The notes: generated by a model not told the origin, from the letters alone. Numbered from the stretch's first letter, positions 43,935-57,044 are shown. The stretch is DNA of 64,000 nucleotides from Cornus controversa (GCA_026545225.1 CM048846.1:53684270-53748269); one strand, 5' to 3'. A program made the numbers and translations.

Positions 43935-45599
43935 CTAATATGACTATTTAATTTGTTTTTGTATTAGCTCTTAATTTTTTGACTTTGTTATCTCAGTGCA
44001 AGTTGATTGTACTTACCTTTGTGTTGATTGCATCTTTCAAATGTGGATTTAATAGTATTTTAAAAAAATATCTATGTTCTTATCAACAAGTTTTACTGTG
44101 CTAGATTTACTACTCTTTTTAGACGATTATTGATTGCCCCTTTGTGATATATCCCTAAAGATTAGTGGACTAATAAACATTAAACACTTACTAATTCTTA
44201 ACAAGGGAAATGCAAAATTGTTAAGATACTAATGCAAAGAATAACTTCTTGACCCTTAATAAAATCATCAGTTGTTGAAGTGTAAATCATGCTTAACATT
44301 TAATACCATCAGGAAGTTAATTTAATTTGCTAAGGTTGCATGGTCAGGTAATGAGGGCGAGCTTAAACACTCACTCGAATTTCTAAAATGGAGTATTGAT
44401 TTGTCTTCCGAAGTCTTGATATTCTCTTTGGGCTGGGGTGGCCGCACATTGTAATATCTTGGTTTCTTTCTCCTTCTGTCTCTACTAGACACAAAAACTA
44501 AATGACTTAAAAATGTGTGAGGGTGTACTGCCTACCTCCCCCCCTCTCTCTCTCTCTATGTATGTGACTTTCTTTTTACTTGCATTTTTTCTGCACTTTT
44601 CTTAAATTTATGTCTAATTGGTTTTGCTTTGAATTGAACTTTTCTTTTGGAAGTAAATAATATAAATTGATTTGATTTTCCTTTTTATACTTGCCCATCA
44701 TTTTTTGCTTACTGATTTGTGGTATTTTTCTTTCTTCTTGTTTTCGAAGAAGATGTTTCCATTACCACTCTTGGCTACATCAGTCAGATTTCTATTCTAA
44801 TTCATAGGACAAAACAAGTGGGAATTTGTCCCTCCGGCTCAAATCAAGTTTTGATAAGAGGGAGTCTCGCAACTTTCTCCTAAGCATTTACTTTCTGCAT
44901 AATTTTTAATATTATTGCTTCAAGTTCCATGTTTGCTTACTAAAATAACTTGGATAATATTTCTTCACGTGTTTTAAATATTCCTGCTACTTCTACTTGA
45001 TAAAATAATGTGGATAGTATGTCCATTTAGATAGCATTTTCATGCCCACAAATATAATTTTTAAGATGCCATAAAGGGAAATTTGTGATCCTTAGGATGT
45101 CTCCCAACCCACCTCCCCAAGCATTAGAAAGATAGAATAATAACCTAGGTCAGCTCAACCCCCAACCTAGGCTGGGGTTGTTTCAAAACCCTTTTAGGTG
45201 TTCAAAATAAACATTTTCATGGTTATCTAATCTTGATCTCTAATTTTTCACTAAAAAAAAAATCATCATCTTAATCTCAAAATTCACCATTCTAATCTTT
45301 CTTTATGATTTTCATGGGAATTACCATTTTAAACTCCTTTTCCATGACTTTCTAAAATTCATTTCTTCAGATTTTCTAAAAAATGTCACTTTCATTAATT
45401 TTCATAAAAATCACATTTTTTATGGTCAAAATAAAGTTTTCATACAAAAACTATCCCTTGTATTTTTAACTAACTTTCTTAAATATCACTATGCCTCATC
45501 CTAAAATACATTTTCTCAAAAGCCCTTATTCGAAAATTCAAGATATTCCCAGTGTAGGTGTAAATTTATGAGTATCGTTTGATTCCAAAGTGTTCAAAT
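43935..45599. other. spacer, no gene recognised
   Basis: AT-rich; a short CT microsatellite near 44,541. No element ends or coding frames seen. Confidence 0.5.
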
Positions 45600-47140
45600 T
45601 AACAAGTGAAATACATTGTTTACATCCCAAGCACAATATGGACCTAGTGTAGCCAGAATTTTGAAGTACATGTTGAATTCATCCGGTAGATATCTCTATG
45701 TCAAATGAGCTTTTGAGATTAACAAGTCAAATATGAAAGGATGAGAGGCCATCATTTTCTCTATCCTATGTTAATACAAATATCACCATTGATAACCCTT
45801 TTGATCTGGTTTTATTCCTTTCATTAACCCCAAGCTAGGGATCACCATGACGAAGACAGTGAGATGATAATAGGCAAGAGCTTTAATATCTAAGTGATTA
45901 TAGCTAAAAGGACAAGAGGCCCTCATTTCTGCTATCCTACAGTGATATATATCCATTGCTAACCCCTTGTGCCATAATGAATATTCCTTTCATTATACCC
46001 ACTGTTGATCACACCCTACACTGGGTAGATTTTATTGAGATACTACATTAGACTAGTAAAAGTTTTGATGACTAAGCAATCCAAATTAAAATGAAGAGAG
46101 GCCATCGTTTGTATTATCCATCATCTATTATTATTCCCATTGATGAACCCATAGAGCCTGGTTACATTTCTTCTTCTGAACCTACCAAGGATCACTCATT
46201 TGTAACTCAAGATGGGGTAGCTTTGGATTGATTATTCTTTCACAATAAAACAGAAGACAAATTGCAAGAAAGGCAAAAGCAAAGAAGGCCCATTGTTTAA
46301 GAAATCTACCGGGGCGAGCCGTAAACCCGGACGTCTTGGATTCGATTCTAACAGGGCATCATAAAAGAAAGGCGAAAGTAAAGTTGGTCTAGTGATTAAA
46401 GAATCTACCGGGGTGAGCTGTAAACTCGGACATCTTGGGTTCGATTCTCGCTGGGCATCATAAAAGAAAAGTGAAAGTAAAAATGGCCTAGTAATTAAAG
46501 AATCTCTGGGGCGAGCCGTAAACTTGGACGTCTTGGGTTCGATTCTCACTGGGCATCATAAAAGTAATGTAAAGATACTTCAAATTCAGTCAATGCCCCG
46601 ACCGTATGTTACCAAAGTATAAAAAGACTGAAGATGATCCTTGATATTTTACCCCATTTCACATTAATTTTGAGCCTTTAATACCTTTTTCTTCATCACC
46701 TATATGTCCATAGACCACATTACAACCCATGTAAAGTTCTCTCAGATTAAGGATGATTGTATAGTTAAAAAAACTTTTTTCTAGACTAACATAGAAAACT
46801 TGCCCTAAGCTGGGGCAGTTTTCCTTTTATAGTGATCACGGTTCATGAACCCCGCATTAAAGTAATATCTTTGAGCCTTAATATCTTTTCCTTAGTTACC
46901 TTACACCTAGCCCACATTACGGTCCAAATTAAAGACCTCTTCGATTGGCGAAGATCATTTAGGATTGAAAGCTCTCGCTTATTAAAGTCTCACAGGACGA
47001 GCAACATTTTCTCTCATGTCCCAAACTGGGGCAGTTTTTGAGTGATCCTTAGTTTATCTCCTGATTATGCATCATATTTTGAGCCTAATATATCATTTCT
47101 TTCTCTAACCACTTTACCTAAAGCCCCATTACAACCCAAA
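45600..47140. repeat. degenerate long-unit repeat, possibly Gypsy-derived spacer
   Basis: Phrases recur every 150-200 bp: GAGAGGCCATC, TGATAACCC/TGATGAACCC, CTAAGCTGGGGCAG, TTGAGCCTTTAATA, and CCCATTACAACCCA. Non-coding long-unit repeats of this texture occur in untranslated parts of some plant Gypsy elements. No LTR edge or pol domain seen, so origin is open. It contains the SINE-like trimer at 46,267-46,563. Confidence 0.4.
46267..46563 (+). repeat. 3 x 99-bp tandem array of a tRNA-like (SINE-type) unit
   Basis: Units start near 46,267, 46,366 and 46,465. Each holds an A-box-like TGGTCTAGTGATTAA, then GGGGCGAGCCGTAAAC.CGG, a B-box-like GGGTTCGATTCTC, and GGGCATCATAAAA. The first unit is the most diverged in the A-box area. 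Tandem SINE-like trimers are unusual. Confidence 0.85.
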
Positions 47141-47643
47141 GTAAAGTCCAATCATACTTTTATTTTGGTTTTGTTTTTATAATATATGAATACTCTCTAT
47201 GTTCATGAAAATTAAACTACTTGTGTTCAATTTCATGGTTTCTTAGTTCTAGTTAATTGCTAATGTGCTCATTACAGAAAATAGTACTAATGATTCTTAC
47301 AATTGATATCATCTCATTACGTCTAGTGATTCCTTCCAGTTTCTTTATTGAGCCCATTTTGGATTATGAATTTCTTCCTTCAAATGTTTTGTTGAATCTA
47401 ACGGATCCAATCAACTTCCGTGTGCTACCATCTTAGAGTAGTAGCATTTTTTTTTGTTAGGTAAATTCTGTTGTTCGTACACCCTGACAATACCCACTGT
47501 GAGCTTGGGGAGGAGAAGTTATACTAACTGGCCCATTGGCATGATGAATAAAGTAGTAGCATTTCTTGTATTCTTCATCTTAACAATTCTTTGAGAAATA
47601 AATTTTAACTTAAGCAATTGGCTTCTATCATTCTTTTATCTTC

Positions 47644-48227
47644 TTGAACAGTCAGGTCATAGCTACTTTGATGGGACTTCTTGTTTTTTTGGCCATTGCA
47701 AATTTTTTTATTGCCATTTTTGGAATTGTTTTTCGGTGGTTTTATGGAAGCTTTTGGACAACGGCAGGCATCATCTTCTTTGGGGGTAATCTTCTTGACC
47801 TTTCTTTTAATGTGGGGAGTATCATCTCTATCCGTCTCTATGTTAATTTTTCTTCCAACCGTACTGAGATTAGAGTTCTTAGGATTGCAGGGTTGGCATT
47901 CGCATTGCGCCATGAACGTCTTGCACTATTCATAACCAGTTTGTATTCTATATATTATGCATGGTGTTATGTTGGATGGATTGGTTACTTTTGGGTTTGA
48001 ATCTCTCTATTATATTTAGTGATGCTCTAATACTTTTCTTGAAAAATAATGTAAACGAGCATGGAAGGCCCAACGATACCCTTGAAATAGCTGGTGTGCA
48101 AGGCTGTCCTGTTTTTTTCTATGGTGAATCGGCTTCACCCTTTGAAATGGGGTCTGGTCAATCAGCTGATCGTAGCTCAGGAATGCGTTCGACTAGTGGG
48201 ACAGATTCTGAAATAATATTTGAAGAG
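47644..48227 (+). pseudogene. J-domain (DNAJC14-like) membrane protein fragment
   Basis: After an acceptor-like TTCTTGAACAG (ending 47,651) the frame encodes two hydrophobic segments (VIATLMGLLVFLAIANFFI; FRWFYGSFWTTAGIIFFGG), then HERLALFITSLYSIYYAW and GWIG, then after a one-base shift near 47,985 GLNLSIIFSDALILFLKNN, FFYGESASPF and GSGQSADRSSGM, ending SGTDSEII. This resembles the membrane-plus-linker part that precedes the J domain in some plant DnaJ proteins. The J domain itself (HPD loop) is absent: the sequence stops exactly where the LTR element begins and does not resume after 54,802. About 30 residues between GGNLLDL and HERLAL look like unspliced intron or insertion. The family name rests on recall of the linker motifs and is less certain than the fact that this is a broken gene piece. 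Confidence 0.6.
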
Positions 48228-50130
48228 TGTTGGTCTATGCCCCGTGTAGTGATATGTTTGCTCTTTTAATGTCAAAAGGTATTTTGTCCTCTCAAATGTC
48301 TCAATTCTGCTTTTTACATCTCTATGAATATCTTAACACTATTAACAAACCTTTCAAGGGTATTTTTGTCATTTCAAGTGTGGTTTCAGGAGGCTGCCAT
48401 GTGTCAGTCAATGAGGACCATGCCAATCATTGGCCAGATTCAAAATGCATTACAGGACAAAAAAAAAGAGGTGTCAACCTTATCTTGTATTTTAAACCGT
48501 TGAATCATTCCAACCAAACCACATATATATTACATGCTATACACCATGTCTCGATTGAGTGGACTGTGAGAGAGCTTTAGAGTAAGAAACATAAACTCCA
48601 ACACCTTTGTCTGCTAGAGAGTTCGATGTGGGTGTGGGTGGCTTGCTAGTGAGAGAAACAGAGAGAAAAAACCAATTCTCTTCTTCCATGAGTACGACAC
48701 CACCACCAAGGATATTACAAATGAGTTTTTGTGAGAGTAATTGAAGAGAAAGAGACCACCACTGAGCTAGGTTTTGGTGGCTTATTAGAAAGAGCACACA
48801 GAGCTACAGTGAGAGGGAATTTTAGTTCTTAGGGCTACACCCACATTAGGGTTTACATTTTGCATCACTAGAAGAATGTTTTAGCTAGGAAAAAAAGACT
48901 ATTAAGAGAGAGTGAGGTAGTTGTGACAGATACACACAATAAAGTGAGTGTGAGTGAGAGATTGAGAGATATAGTGATAAATCTGTGTGTTGAACGATGG
49001 TGACTCAGAGATGTTTCAACGACACGTTCTTGAGCTCAGTAGTTCTGAGCTTTGTACACTTTCACTGGCTGACATTAATTTGATTTTTAAATCTGTGTAT
49101 GCACACTCTTCACAGGCGCACATGTGTATCATGGATTAGCTTTGTTATGGATTGAATTGATGATTGTGCTCATTTCCTCCAAAATTAAGTGTATCTCAAA
49201 CCCTAGAATTGCTTTTCAGTCTGTTGTCAAGATTAACAGAGGTCCTTGATTCATATATTGACTAGCCTTTAAGATGTTGAACTCCATTCAGCTTGTGCAA
49301 GTCCAATTAAAGGTGTTTTACCTCTGATTTGTGCTTATTTGGTTAAGTCATCATTGTTCTCAAAATCTGACATGTTGATGCCTTGTTTAAATACATACAC
49401 AGTCGATGTCTTGAAACTTAGTGTGTGCTTTTATTAGAATTAATGCTATAATGTGCTTAAGGTGCATACACATCTGTCAATACACTTGCTAGAGACTTTG
49501 GAACAGATGCATGCTTCACATTTGTGGTATACAAAACTCAGCACTATTCACACTCAAATTGGGGCTCAGGTTGATTGCCTAAATTGCTTTTGGTTTGGGA
49601 GTCGCTACTTCTGCTAGTTTAAATTATCATGTGTTTTGTACATGTTAGCTAGAAGATAAGTTTAGGGACCTCTTTGCAATTGTAGATACCTCTAGTTTAT
49701 TTCAGAACTACTAGGAGTTCCTTATCAAGTTTTTATCGAAGTGCTTTTCATGTGAAAGTGCTAAGTCGAGGTCTAAATAGAGGCTACATATATTTGGTGC
49801 ATAATTACTGTTCACTTTTGTTGTCTAAAGCTCAATCTCTGTCAGATTATGATTGTGGATGATTTATGAGGTTTCATTTCCTTCAAGCATATTATAATTC
49901 ATATTTTAAAACTGCTGAAGTTTATTTTATCCTAAAATCATATTAGAATCATTGTTTAGATTATTATGCACTGGTTTTATTGCTGATTGTGAAAAGGGGA
50001 CTGACAGATGTGTGAAGATGATCAATTTGTTTGCAAGTACTGTTTTAACAACTATCATTTAACATGCTAAAGATGTCACTACTATAGTAAATTATTTTAG
50101 TTTGCTGCACCAAGACTTGAATACCTAATG
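48228..50130 (+). repeat. 5' LTR of the 48,228-54,802 element
   Basis: About 1.9 kb. A TATA-like CATATATATTACATGC near 48,520 is conserved in the right LTR near 53,160 and is a plausible promoter core. No canonical primer-binding site was recognised after it. Confidence 0.82.
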
Positions 50131-52869
50131 TTCTACTTTTGATTCTTGCAAGTTAGTTTTATTGTGTTATATATATACTTGCTAATTTTGAATTTAGATA
50201 GAGGCTACATTAATGTATGGTTATTTGGAAACCAACACATGTCTACTGTCTCTACTAATCACCTTGTTGCTAAAGTTTAAATTAGTTTTGGGGTAAGTAC
50301 AAGATTTAACTTTTTTTAGGAGCCTTGCTTTAATCTTTGTTTTCACATAGCTGCTGCTACAACACATTATTACTATTAACTTGTCATATAAGTTGCTCTT
50401 TTAGTAGGTGAGATACTATCTAAACTAATGGCAGACATCAAAGCTAATATTTTGGAAATTCATTAATAGAAGCAGACCTGAAGTATCATTATACATATGT
50501 TCTAAGTTTGCTCCACCTTATTTGCCATATTGAAGATTACAATATTGTTGATTTGCAAGGTTATAGATTTGCTAGATTTAAGTGATTTTTTTTTTATCTC
50601 AAGTAGAGCTCTGTATTGAAGATTGAATTAGCTTGAGAGACTTTTATTGTATTTCTTATTCTTGTTCACTACTTGTAGTCCAAGCATAAGGGTTGCTTTG
50701 GACAGCGGAGTTAGAGTGATTTGTGGTGAAATTGGTGAGAGATAACTTAGGTTTGGGAAGCCTAAGCTGGGTTAGTGTGAGAGCCTTTGTTAGTGAGTCC
50801 ATTGGTGAGAGTGGTTCAGGCCATGAGGGCTGTGAAATAGGGTGAGAGCTGGAATGACTTGTGTGTGAGCTTGGTGTGTGTAGAGAGTGTGATTCTGTAT
50901 TTGAACTAGAAGAGCTCATTTTTGGAGCTAAACTGATTGTTGTGAAGTCAAGTCCTGAACCTCAAAACTCAGATGGAACAGTAGTTGTCAAGCCAATTCT
51001 ATTGATGTCAAATCCTTAAACAGCTCTGTGAGTATGATTTTGTTAATTTAAACTTGATATATGGTATGAGCTTTCTTGAGACATTTTTTTTTAAAATTAT
51101 TTTGTTTGATTAAATTTTGAGCATTTTAAGTAGTTTATGCAAATTTATTTATGAAAAACCAGAGTTTATGCTACTGTCATTTGCTGACTTGTCTATCACT
51201 ATTGCTGGTTGAAACTTGGCTAATTTAGTTATTGTTTTTGAGGTTTGAGCATACTTAAAATCCCATTTCAAACATGTTCCATCTTCTGTGTCCTAATCTG
51301 TGCTAGTTTCAATTTCTAGCACATTTGGTCAATGCTGCAGATCTGTGGATGGTCAATGAGACTTATAAACCTATTGTCTTAAATTTCAAGGGTTGATCTG
51401 TTATGCTTATTAAGAGCTTGAGCAGACTTATTCACGTGAATTTAATTCAGATTTGAGCTGCTTTATCAAAATTTTGTTTGTTCCTAAAACCTGATGTGCT
51501 GAAACCCTTAATTAACTATCCTCTATGTTCCTGTCACAATATACTGCTTGTGTGCTTATTTATTTTGGTGTGTTATGCTTATTGAATGACTTAAACAAGT
51601 ATATTTTAGCTTTAGGAACCTGTCTTTATTGCTGGTGTAGCCATTTGAAAATTGTCACAAGGAATCATTTGCTGAACCTTCTCAAATGCCTATGTTTTTG
51701 TTGTTAAAATTAATGTTCTGATTTAATCAGGTTTGAAGACAAAGGTTTTTTTTTTTAACATGTAAATGCTTCATTTGTTGAATTCGAGTTGAAACATTGA
51801 CTGCTCCAAGTGTTCATACACTGAAACCCAATATCAATCTTGAATAATGTCTGTCAAAATGTATCTGTTGCTGTCATGTTTTAATATGCCTTTGTGAGAA
51901 TGGTAGTTGTTCTCCTTGCCTAAAACTTGCAAGAGCATATTTGTTTAATCCATTTGAAGCCAAGTGAGGATCTGTTTGAAGTGTATAAATATGAGCCTAC
52001 ACTTTTGCATACCAAACCTCAAATGTGAGGTCGATTTCTGCTAAAATTACCTGAAAAAACTTTCTGAGATTGCTCTGGTCTGATTTATATAACTTTTTCA
52101 TGTTGAGAACATGTGTTTAGGGCATATATATGTAGCATATTGAGTGAAAATTTCACTAAGTAGCACACCAAAAATGCTGATTTGAGCTTGCTTGTGCTTC
52201 TAATATAAAGTTCTGCTTCCTGTTTATAATCCTAATGATACTTGAACATTGGTTTGGTGTAAGTATGAGCTTAAAGGACTTTTAAGTCTGCATTTTGATT
52301 AAGTTCTCTGAATTTGTTGCTACTTGAACTTCTGCACACCAAAATCCCTATGTTAGGTCTTAACTAATTCAGTTTTGAATTATTACTGCTGAACTTGGCC
52401 CAAATAGGTAACTGATCTTTATAGTAAGGTTGGTTTAGCTGTGGCTGCTGTCTTTCAAGATTATGTACAGGTTTTAAGAAGAAGGAACTTTTTAAGCTTC
52501 ACATATAAATGAGTATGCTGAATTTTATTTGTTAAACCTGCTTTAGATATTGTCCTGCAAAAATTGAGTTCAGGTTTCAAATAGAAGTTTCAAAGCAGGT
52601 TGGTGCAGATATCATTCAACTCATTTGAGAACTAACTTGCAATCATAGGTTTGTTAAACGGTTATAGGTCAGTTCTGGACTTGTTCTTCAATTCATGTGA
52701 GTTGCATTGTTGGTCTATCCCTTTCCTTTTGACTTTCAATGTCAAAAAGGGGGAGAAAAAGGCATGTGTTCTATTAAAAAGTTGTCCATATAGGTCTGAT
52801 CCTATAGTATGTTGCTTTATCATTTGGTATGAAGCGTTCAATGAGATTAAAAGGGCAAAAGGGGGAGAT
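50131..52869 (+). other. non-coding interior of the LARD-like element
   Basis: 2.7 kb with no conserved retroelement domain. The minus-strand Ser/Pro-rich frame at 50,656-50,919 is low complexity and not supported as a gene. Confidence 0.6.
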
Positions 52870-54802
52870 TGTTGGTCTATGCCCCATGTAGTGATATGTT
52901 TGCTCTTTTAATGTCAAAAGGTTATTCTGTTCTCTCAAATGTCTCAGTTCAGCTTGTTACATCTCTATGAATATCTTAACTGTACTTACAGCCCTTTTAA
53001 GGGTATTTTTGTCACTTCAAGTGTGGCTGCAGGAGGCTGCCATGTGTCACTCAGTGAGGACCATGCCAATCATTGGCTAGATTCAAAACACACTACAGGA
53101 CAAAAAAGAGAGGTGTCAACCTTATCTTGTATTTTGAACCGTTGAATCATTCCAAGCCACATATATATTACATGCTATACACCATGTCTCGGATGAGTGG
53201 GCTATGAGAAAAAGCTTTAGAGTAAGAAACATAAGCTCCAGCACCTCCGTCTGTTAGGGAGCTCGATGTGGGTGTGGGTGGCTTGCTAGTGAGAGAAACA
53301 GAGAGAGAAAATCAATTCTCTTCTTCCATAAGTACAACAACACCACCATAGATATTATAGTGTGAGTTTTAGTGAGAGTAATTGAAGAGAGAGACCACCA
53401 CAGAGCTAGGTTTTGGTTGCTTATCAGAGAGAGCACACAGAGCTACAGTGAGAGAGAATTTGAGTTCTTAGAGCTACACTCACATTAGATTTTGCATTAC
53501 TAGAAGAATGTTTTAGATGGGAAAAAAAGACTATTGAGAGAGAGTGAAGTAGTTATGACAGATACACACGATAAAGCGAGAGTGAGTGAGAGATTGAGAT
53601 ATAGTGAGAAATCTGTGTGCGCTGTACGATGGTGACTCAGAGATGTTTCAATGACACATTCTTGAGTTCAGTAGTTCTCAGCTGTGTACACTTTCACAGG
53701 CGCACATTAATTTGATTTTTAAATCAGTGTATGCAGTGTATGCACACTCTGCACAGGCGCACATGTGTATCATGGATTAGCTTTGTTATGGATTGAATTG
53801 ATGATTGTGTTCATTTCCCCCAAAATTAAGTGTATCTGAAACCTTAGAATTGCTTTTCAGTCTGCTGTCAAGATTAACAGAGGTCCTTGATTCATATACT
53901 GACTAACCTTTAAGATGTTGAGCTTGTTATACAAAAAATTTTATGCTTTCCGATTAAAGGTGTTTTACCTCTGATTTGTGCTTATTTGGTTAAGTCATCA
54001 CTGTTCTCAAAATCTGACATGTTGATGCCTTGTTTAAATACATACACAGCCGATGTCTTGAAACTTAGTGTGTGCTTTTATTAGAATTAATGCTATAATG
54101 TGCTTAAGGTGCATAAACATCTGTCAATACATTTGTTCAACACTCTTGAACTAAGATTTACTTGAATCAATGCATGCTTTACATCTGTTGTATACAAAAC
54201 TCAATCACTACACTATTCACCACTCAAATTGGGGCTCAAGCTCTGGTTGATTGCTTAAATTGCTTCTGGTCTACGAGTCAGTACTTCTACTAGTCTAAAT
54301 CATTATGTGTTATGTACATGCTAGGTAGAAGATAAGTTTAGAGACCTTTTTGTCATTGTAGATACCTCTAGTTGATTTCAGAACTACTAGTACCTTGTAA
54401 GTTTTTATCCAAGTGTTTTTCATGTGAAAATGCTAAGTCGAGGTCTAAATAGAGGCTACATATATCTGGTGCATAATTACTGTTCACTTTTGTTGTCTAA
54501 AGCTCAATCTCTGTCATATTTTGATTATGGATGATTTCTGAGGTTCCATTTCCTTGAAGCATATTATAATTCATATTTTGAAACTGCTATAGTTTATTTT
54601 ATCCTAAAATCATATTAGAATCATTTTTTAGATCATTATACACTGTTTTTATTACTGATTGTGAAAAGGGGACTGACAGATGTATGAAGATGATCAGTTT
54701 GTATGCAAGAACTATTCTAACAACTATCATTTAACATGCTAAAGTTGTTAGTGCTATAGTAAATTATTTTAGTTTGCTGCACCTAGACTTGAATACCTAA
54801 CA
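52870..54802 (+). repeat. 3' LTR of the 48,228-54,802 element
   Basis: Pair of 48,228-50,130, aligned throughout. It ends GAATACCTAACA. Confidence 0.82.
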
Positions 54803-54970
54803 AGAATTATTGAATATTTTGCATGTGATTTGGTATATCTATTTGTAGAAGCATCTAGGAATTGACTGAAAAGTGGGGAGGAAATGTTACATTATCCATT
54901 TTTCATGTTGTTGGTGTGGGTTAAGGTACAAGATTTGGGCTTCGCACGGGATGAGGTGTTACTACTTGAT

Positions 54971-55012
54971 ATGCCTACCCACCCTCCCCTTCCCCTTCCC
55001 CTTCCCCTTCCC
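54971..55012. repeat. (CCCCTT)n microsatellite
   Basis: About five to six CCCCTT units; degenerate units follow (CACCCTCCCCTTGC). In AT-rich surroundings it makes a short proline/leucine-coding frame that is not a gene. Confidence 0.85.
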
Positions 55013-56233
55013 CTTGCACCCTCCCCTTGCATGTTGATTGAAATAGTTTTTTATGTGATTTCAATTAATCTTGTGAGATGGATCTTCCTTGGATTCATCA
55101 ATTTTTATAATAATTAAAATGGAGGTTTGGAAGGAGTTTGTGCTAGCAATAATCAGACTCCTCACTTTATTTGTATTATATGATTTTTCTTTTCTTTCGC
55201 TACATTTATACCCTTAGTTCTTAATGATTGAATTTCGTGCAACCAAAAAATGAACGAAATTCAATTTTTCATTGTTAGACAATTGGTCAATTTATTTTTA
55301 ACTATTATTCTTTTAATTTTATACTTGCGTGCATTTTTTGGCTGCATATGGGTTTCAGGTTCTTCTTTTTCCAATAAAATAGAGCTCGACTTGCATTTCT
55401 CTTTTTGCAAGTTTTGATATCCCATTGTTGAACAAATGGTTTTTCTTTTTAATTATTATGTTTTATACTTTCTTTTTTCCATTTTGGATTGCATACGGGT
55501 TTCTAGTTCATCTCTCTTTCTTTCAAATAAGCTTTATTTTTCCCTAAGATATTCAAGGGCAAAATTTAAGTTTACTTGTGAACTTTTATTTTCATTCACT
55601 AAGTTATATTGTACAGTTTAGTATATAAGATTGGTGTAGTCAAGATTTTGTGCATTTTACATCTCATCAAGGGTGAGCTTATTTCAACTGGTGTCTTCAT
55701 TAAAAGGAGTGGATGCAAAGTTTGTAAATTTTTTAACAATGCCTATGAACATATTTGTTTATGTTTGTACAACCTATATTTTCTGCATATCCTATGTTTG
55801 TAAAAAATAAAATAATAACTAATATTTTATTTTATTTCATTGGTGTCACAACATGTTAAAAAAAATTAGATTGTGATATTTTTCATATAATGTATTTAAT
55901 CATATTTAGTTATTTATTGTTAATCATATTGAATTAAATTTTAAATATTATTAGTACTTTTATATAAAGTTAAGTTTGCTAGATGTTTTTACCCTACTGC
56001 CTTGTGGTCTAATGAGAGAGAGCCATTCTAGACTTCATGGTGGGAACCAGAGGACTGCTGTGCAAATTGCTACCGAGGCTGCTATGGATTTTACTATTGC
56101 TTTGCATGTTAGTTCGGAAGATTTGAATGGTTTATTTTGACGAGGTATTTCTTGGTTCCTTAATTTTTTTCTTGCTTTGCCATTTATTCAAGACATTCAA
56201 TACTCTCCTCTATTCTAAGGGTATGCCCATTTC
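55013..56233. other. spacer with one exon-like frame
   Basis: Mostly AT-rich. A forward frame at about 56,035-56,136 reads LHGGNQRTAVQIATEAAMDF and continues ALHVSSEDLNGLF before a stop. Its composition is protein-like, but I do not recognise it. It precedes the A-rich block shared with 5,574-5,652 and could be 5' sequence of a related LINE fragment. Confidence 0.3.
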
Positions 56234-56322
56234 CTCCTTTTGTACTTCGTGTTTTATCATTCTAAAATCAACTCCATTCACGGAAAAAAAAAAAAGAAAA
56301 GAAAATTTTTTTCTTAGTGGTG
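56234..56322 (+). repeat. shared A-rich block, second copy
   Basis: Near-identical to 5,574-5,652, from CTCCTTTTGTACTTCGTG through TATCATTCTAAAATCAACTC to an A run and TTCTTAGTGGTG. With the copy at 5,574 following an RNase H-like remnant, this is probably the 3' end of the same LINE-type family. Confidence 0.6.
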
Positions 56323-56398
56323 AGCTTTCTGGCTTCTTTAAGGGTTCCAAGAGCCTGATTCAAGGAGATCCTTTTATCTCTTTTTCTCTTTGTTATTG

Positions 56399-56400
<2 letters not shown>

Positions 56401-56468
<68 letters not shown>
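56401..56468. repeat. (TA)n microsatellite
   Basis: About 68 bases of TA. It produces Ile-Tyr repeats in frames on both strands that are not genes. Confidence 0.97.
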
Positions 56469-56470
<2 letters not shown>

Positions 56471-57044
56471 TCTTTACCTTCACCAACAATGAGTTTGATG
56501 AAAGTCTTAGCCAGACCCTTTTAAGCTTATGTAGTACAGTGGTAAAGTGGAAAAGAATATAGGAGTATATATTTAGAAGTCGGAGAATCGCCAATACAAG
56601 AATGTGTTCAAGGACTATTACTTTTATATAAAAAAATGTTAAATGTTAACTTTGTCTAATGACCATATTACATTTAGAACCTTAACCAAGGAGTAAAGAA
56701 ATTTGGGAAAAGTTTTAAGATTATTTATAAAAAGATTTTAAAATGTTGTATAATTAAAGAAATTTCAACAACATCAGTTCAAAGAATTGGGACTATGCAT
56801 AATTTGGGTTTAGAATTATAATTTGGCCATTGGTAGAGGTTTGGAAATGGGTCGAATGATAATCGATCACTCATTAATTAGGGAGTTAAAAACCGCAACT
56901 CCCACCACTTGAAAACAAGGACTCTCATTCAGCTCCACCTTTAAGACATCCAAACTAATTAATTAATTAATGTGGTTACTTTTTACAAGAGGAGAAAGAA
57001 AACGCTTTAGTAGCTTCCATCTTAAAGAGGTCAAAGTTGGTAGG
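56469..57044. other. spacer, no gene seen
   Basis: AT-rich, no coding frame or element ends recognised. Confidence 0.5.

Larger units (their letters stand above)
48228..54802 (+). mobile_element. 6.6-kb LTR element without visible coding capacity
   Basis: Two long LTRs (48,228-50,130 and 52,870-54,802) start with TGTTGGTCTATGCCCC and flank a 2.7-kb interior. A Copia-type purine tract (AAAGGGGGAGAT) directly precedes the right LTR, and a second similar tract lies near 52,745. The interior has no gag or pol frame, so this is LARD-like (a large non-coding LTR derivative). The LTRs differ by roughly 7-10% by eye, so it is markedly older than the element at 9,509. No clean target duplication was seen: the left flank is AAGAG and the right begins AGAAT or AAGAA depending on where the LTR ends. 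Confidence 0.82.

Noticed and set aside
46232-46549. Minus-strand 105-residue frame
   Set aside because: It runs through the three 99-bp SINE-like units and repeats the same peptide; it is a translation of the repeat.
50656-50919. Minus-strand Ser/Pro-rich frame as a host gene in the LARD-like element
   Set aside because: Low-complexity serine repeats, no domain, and no support from context.
56127-56594. Overlapping forward and reverse frames with long Ile-Tyr repeats
   Set aside because: They translate a (TA)n microsatellite; no protein signal remains outside it.
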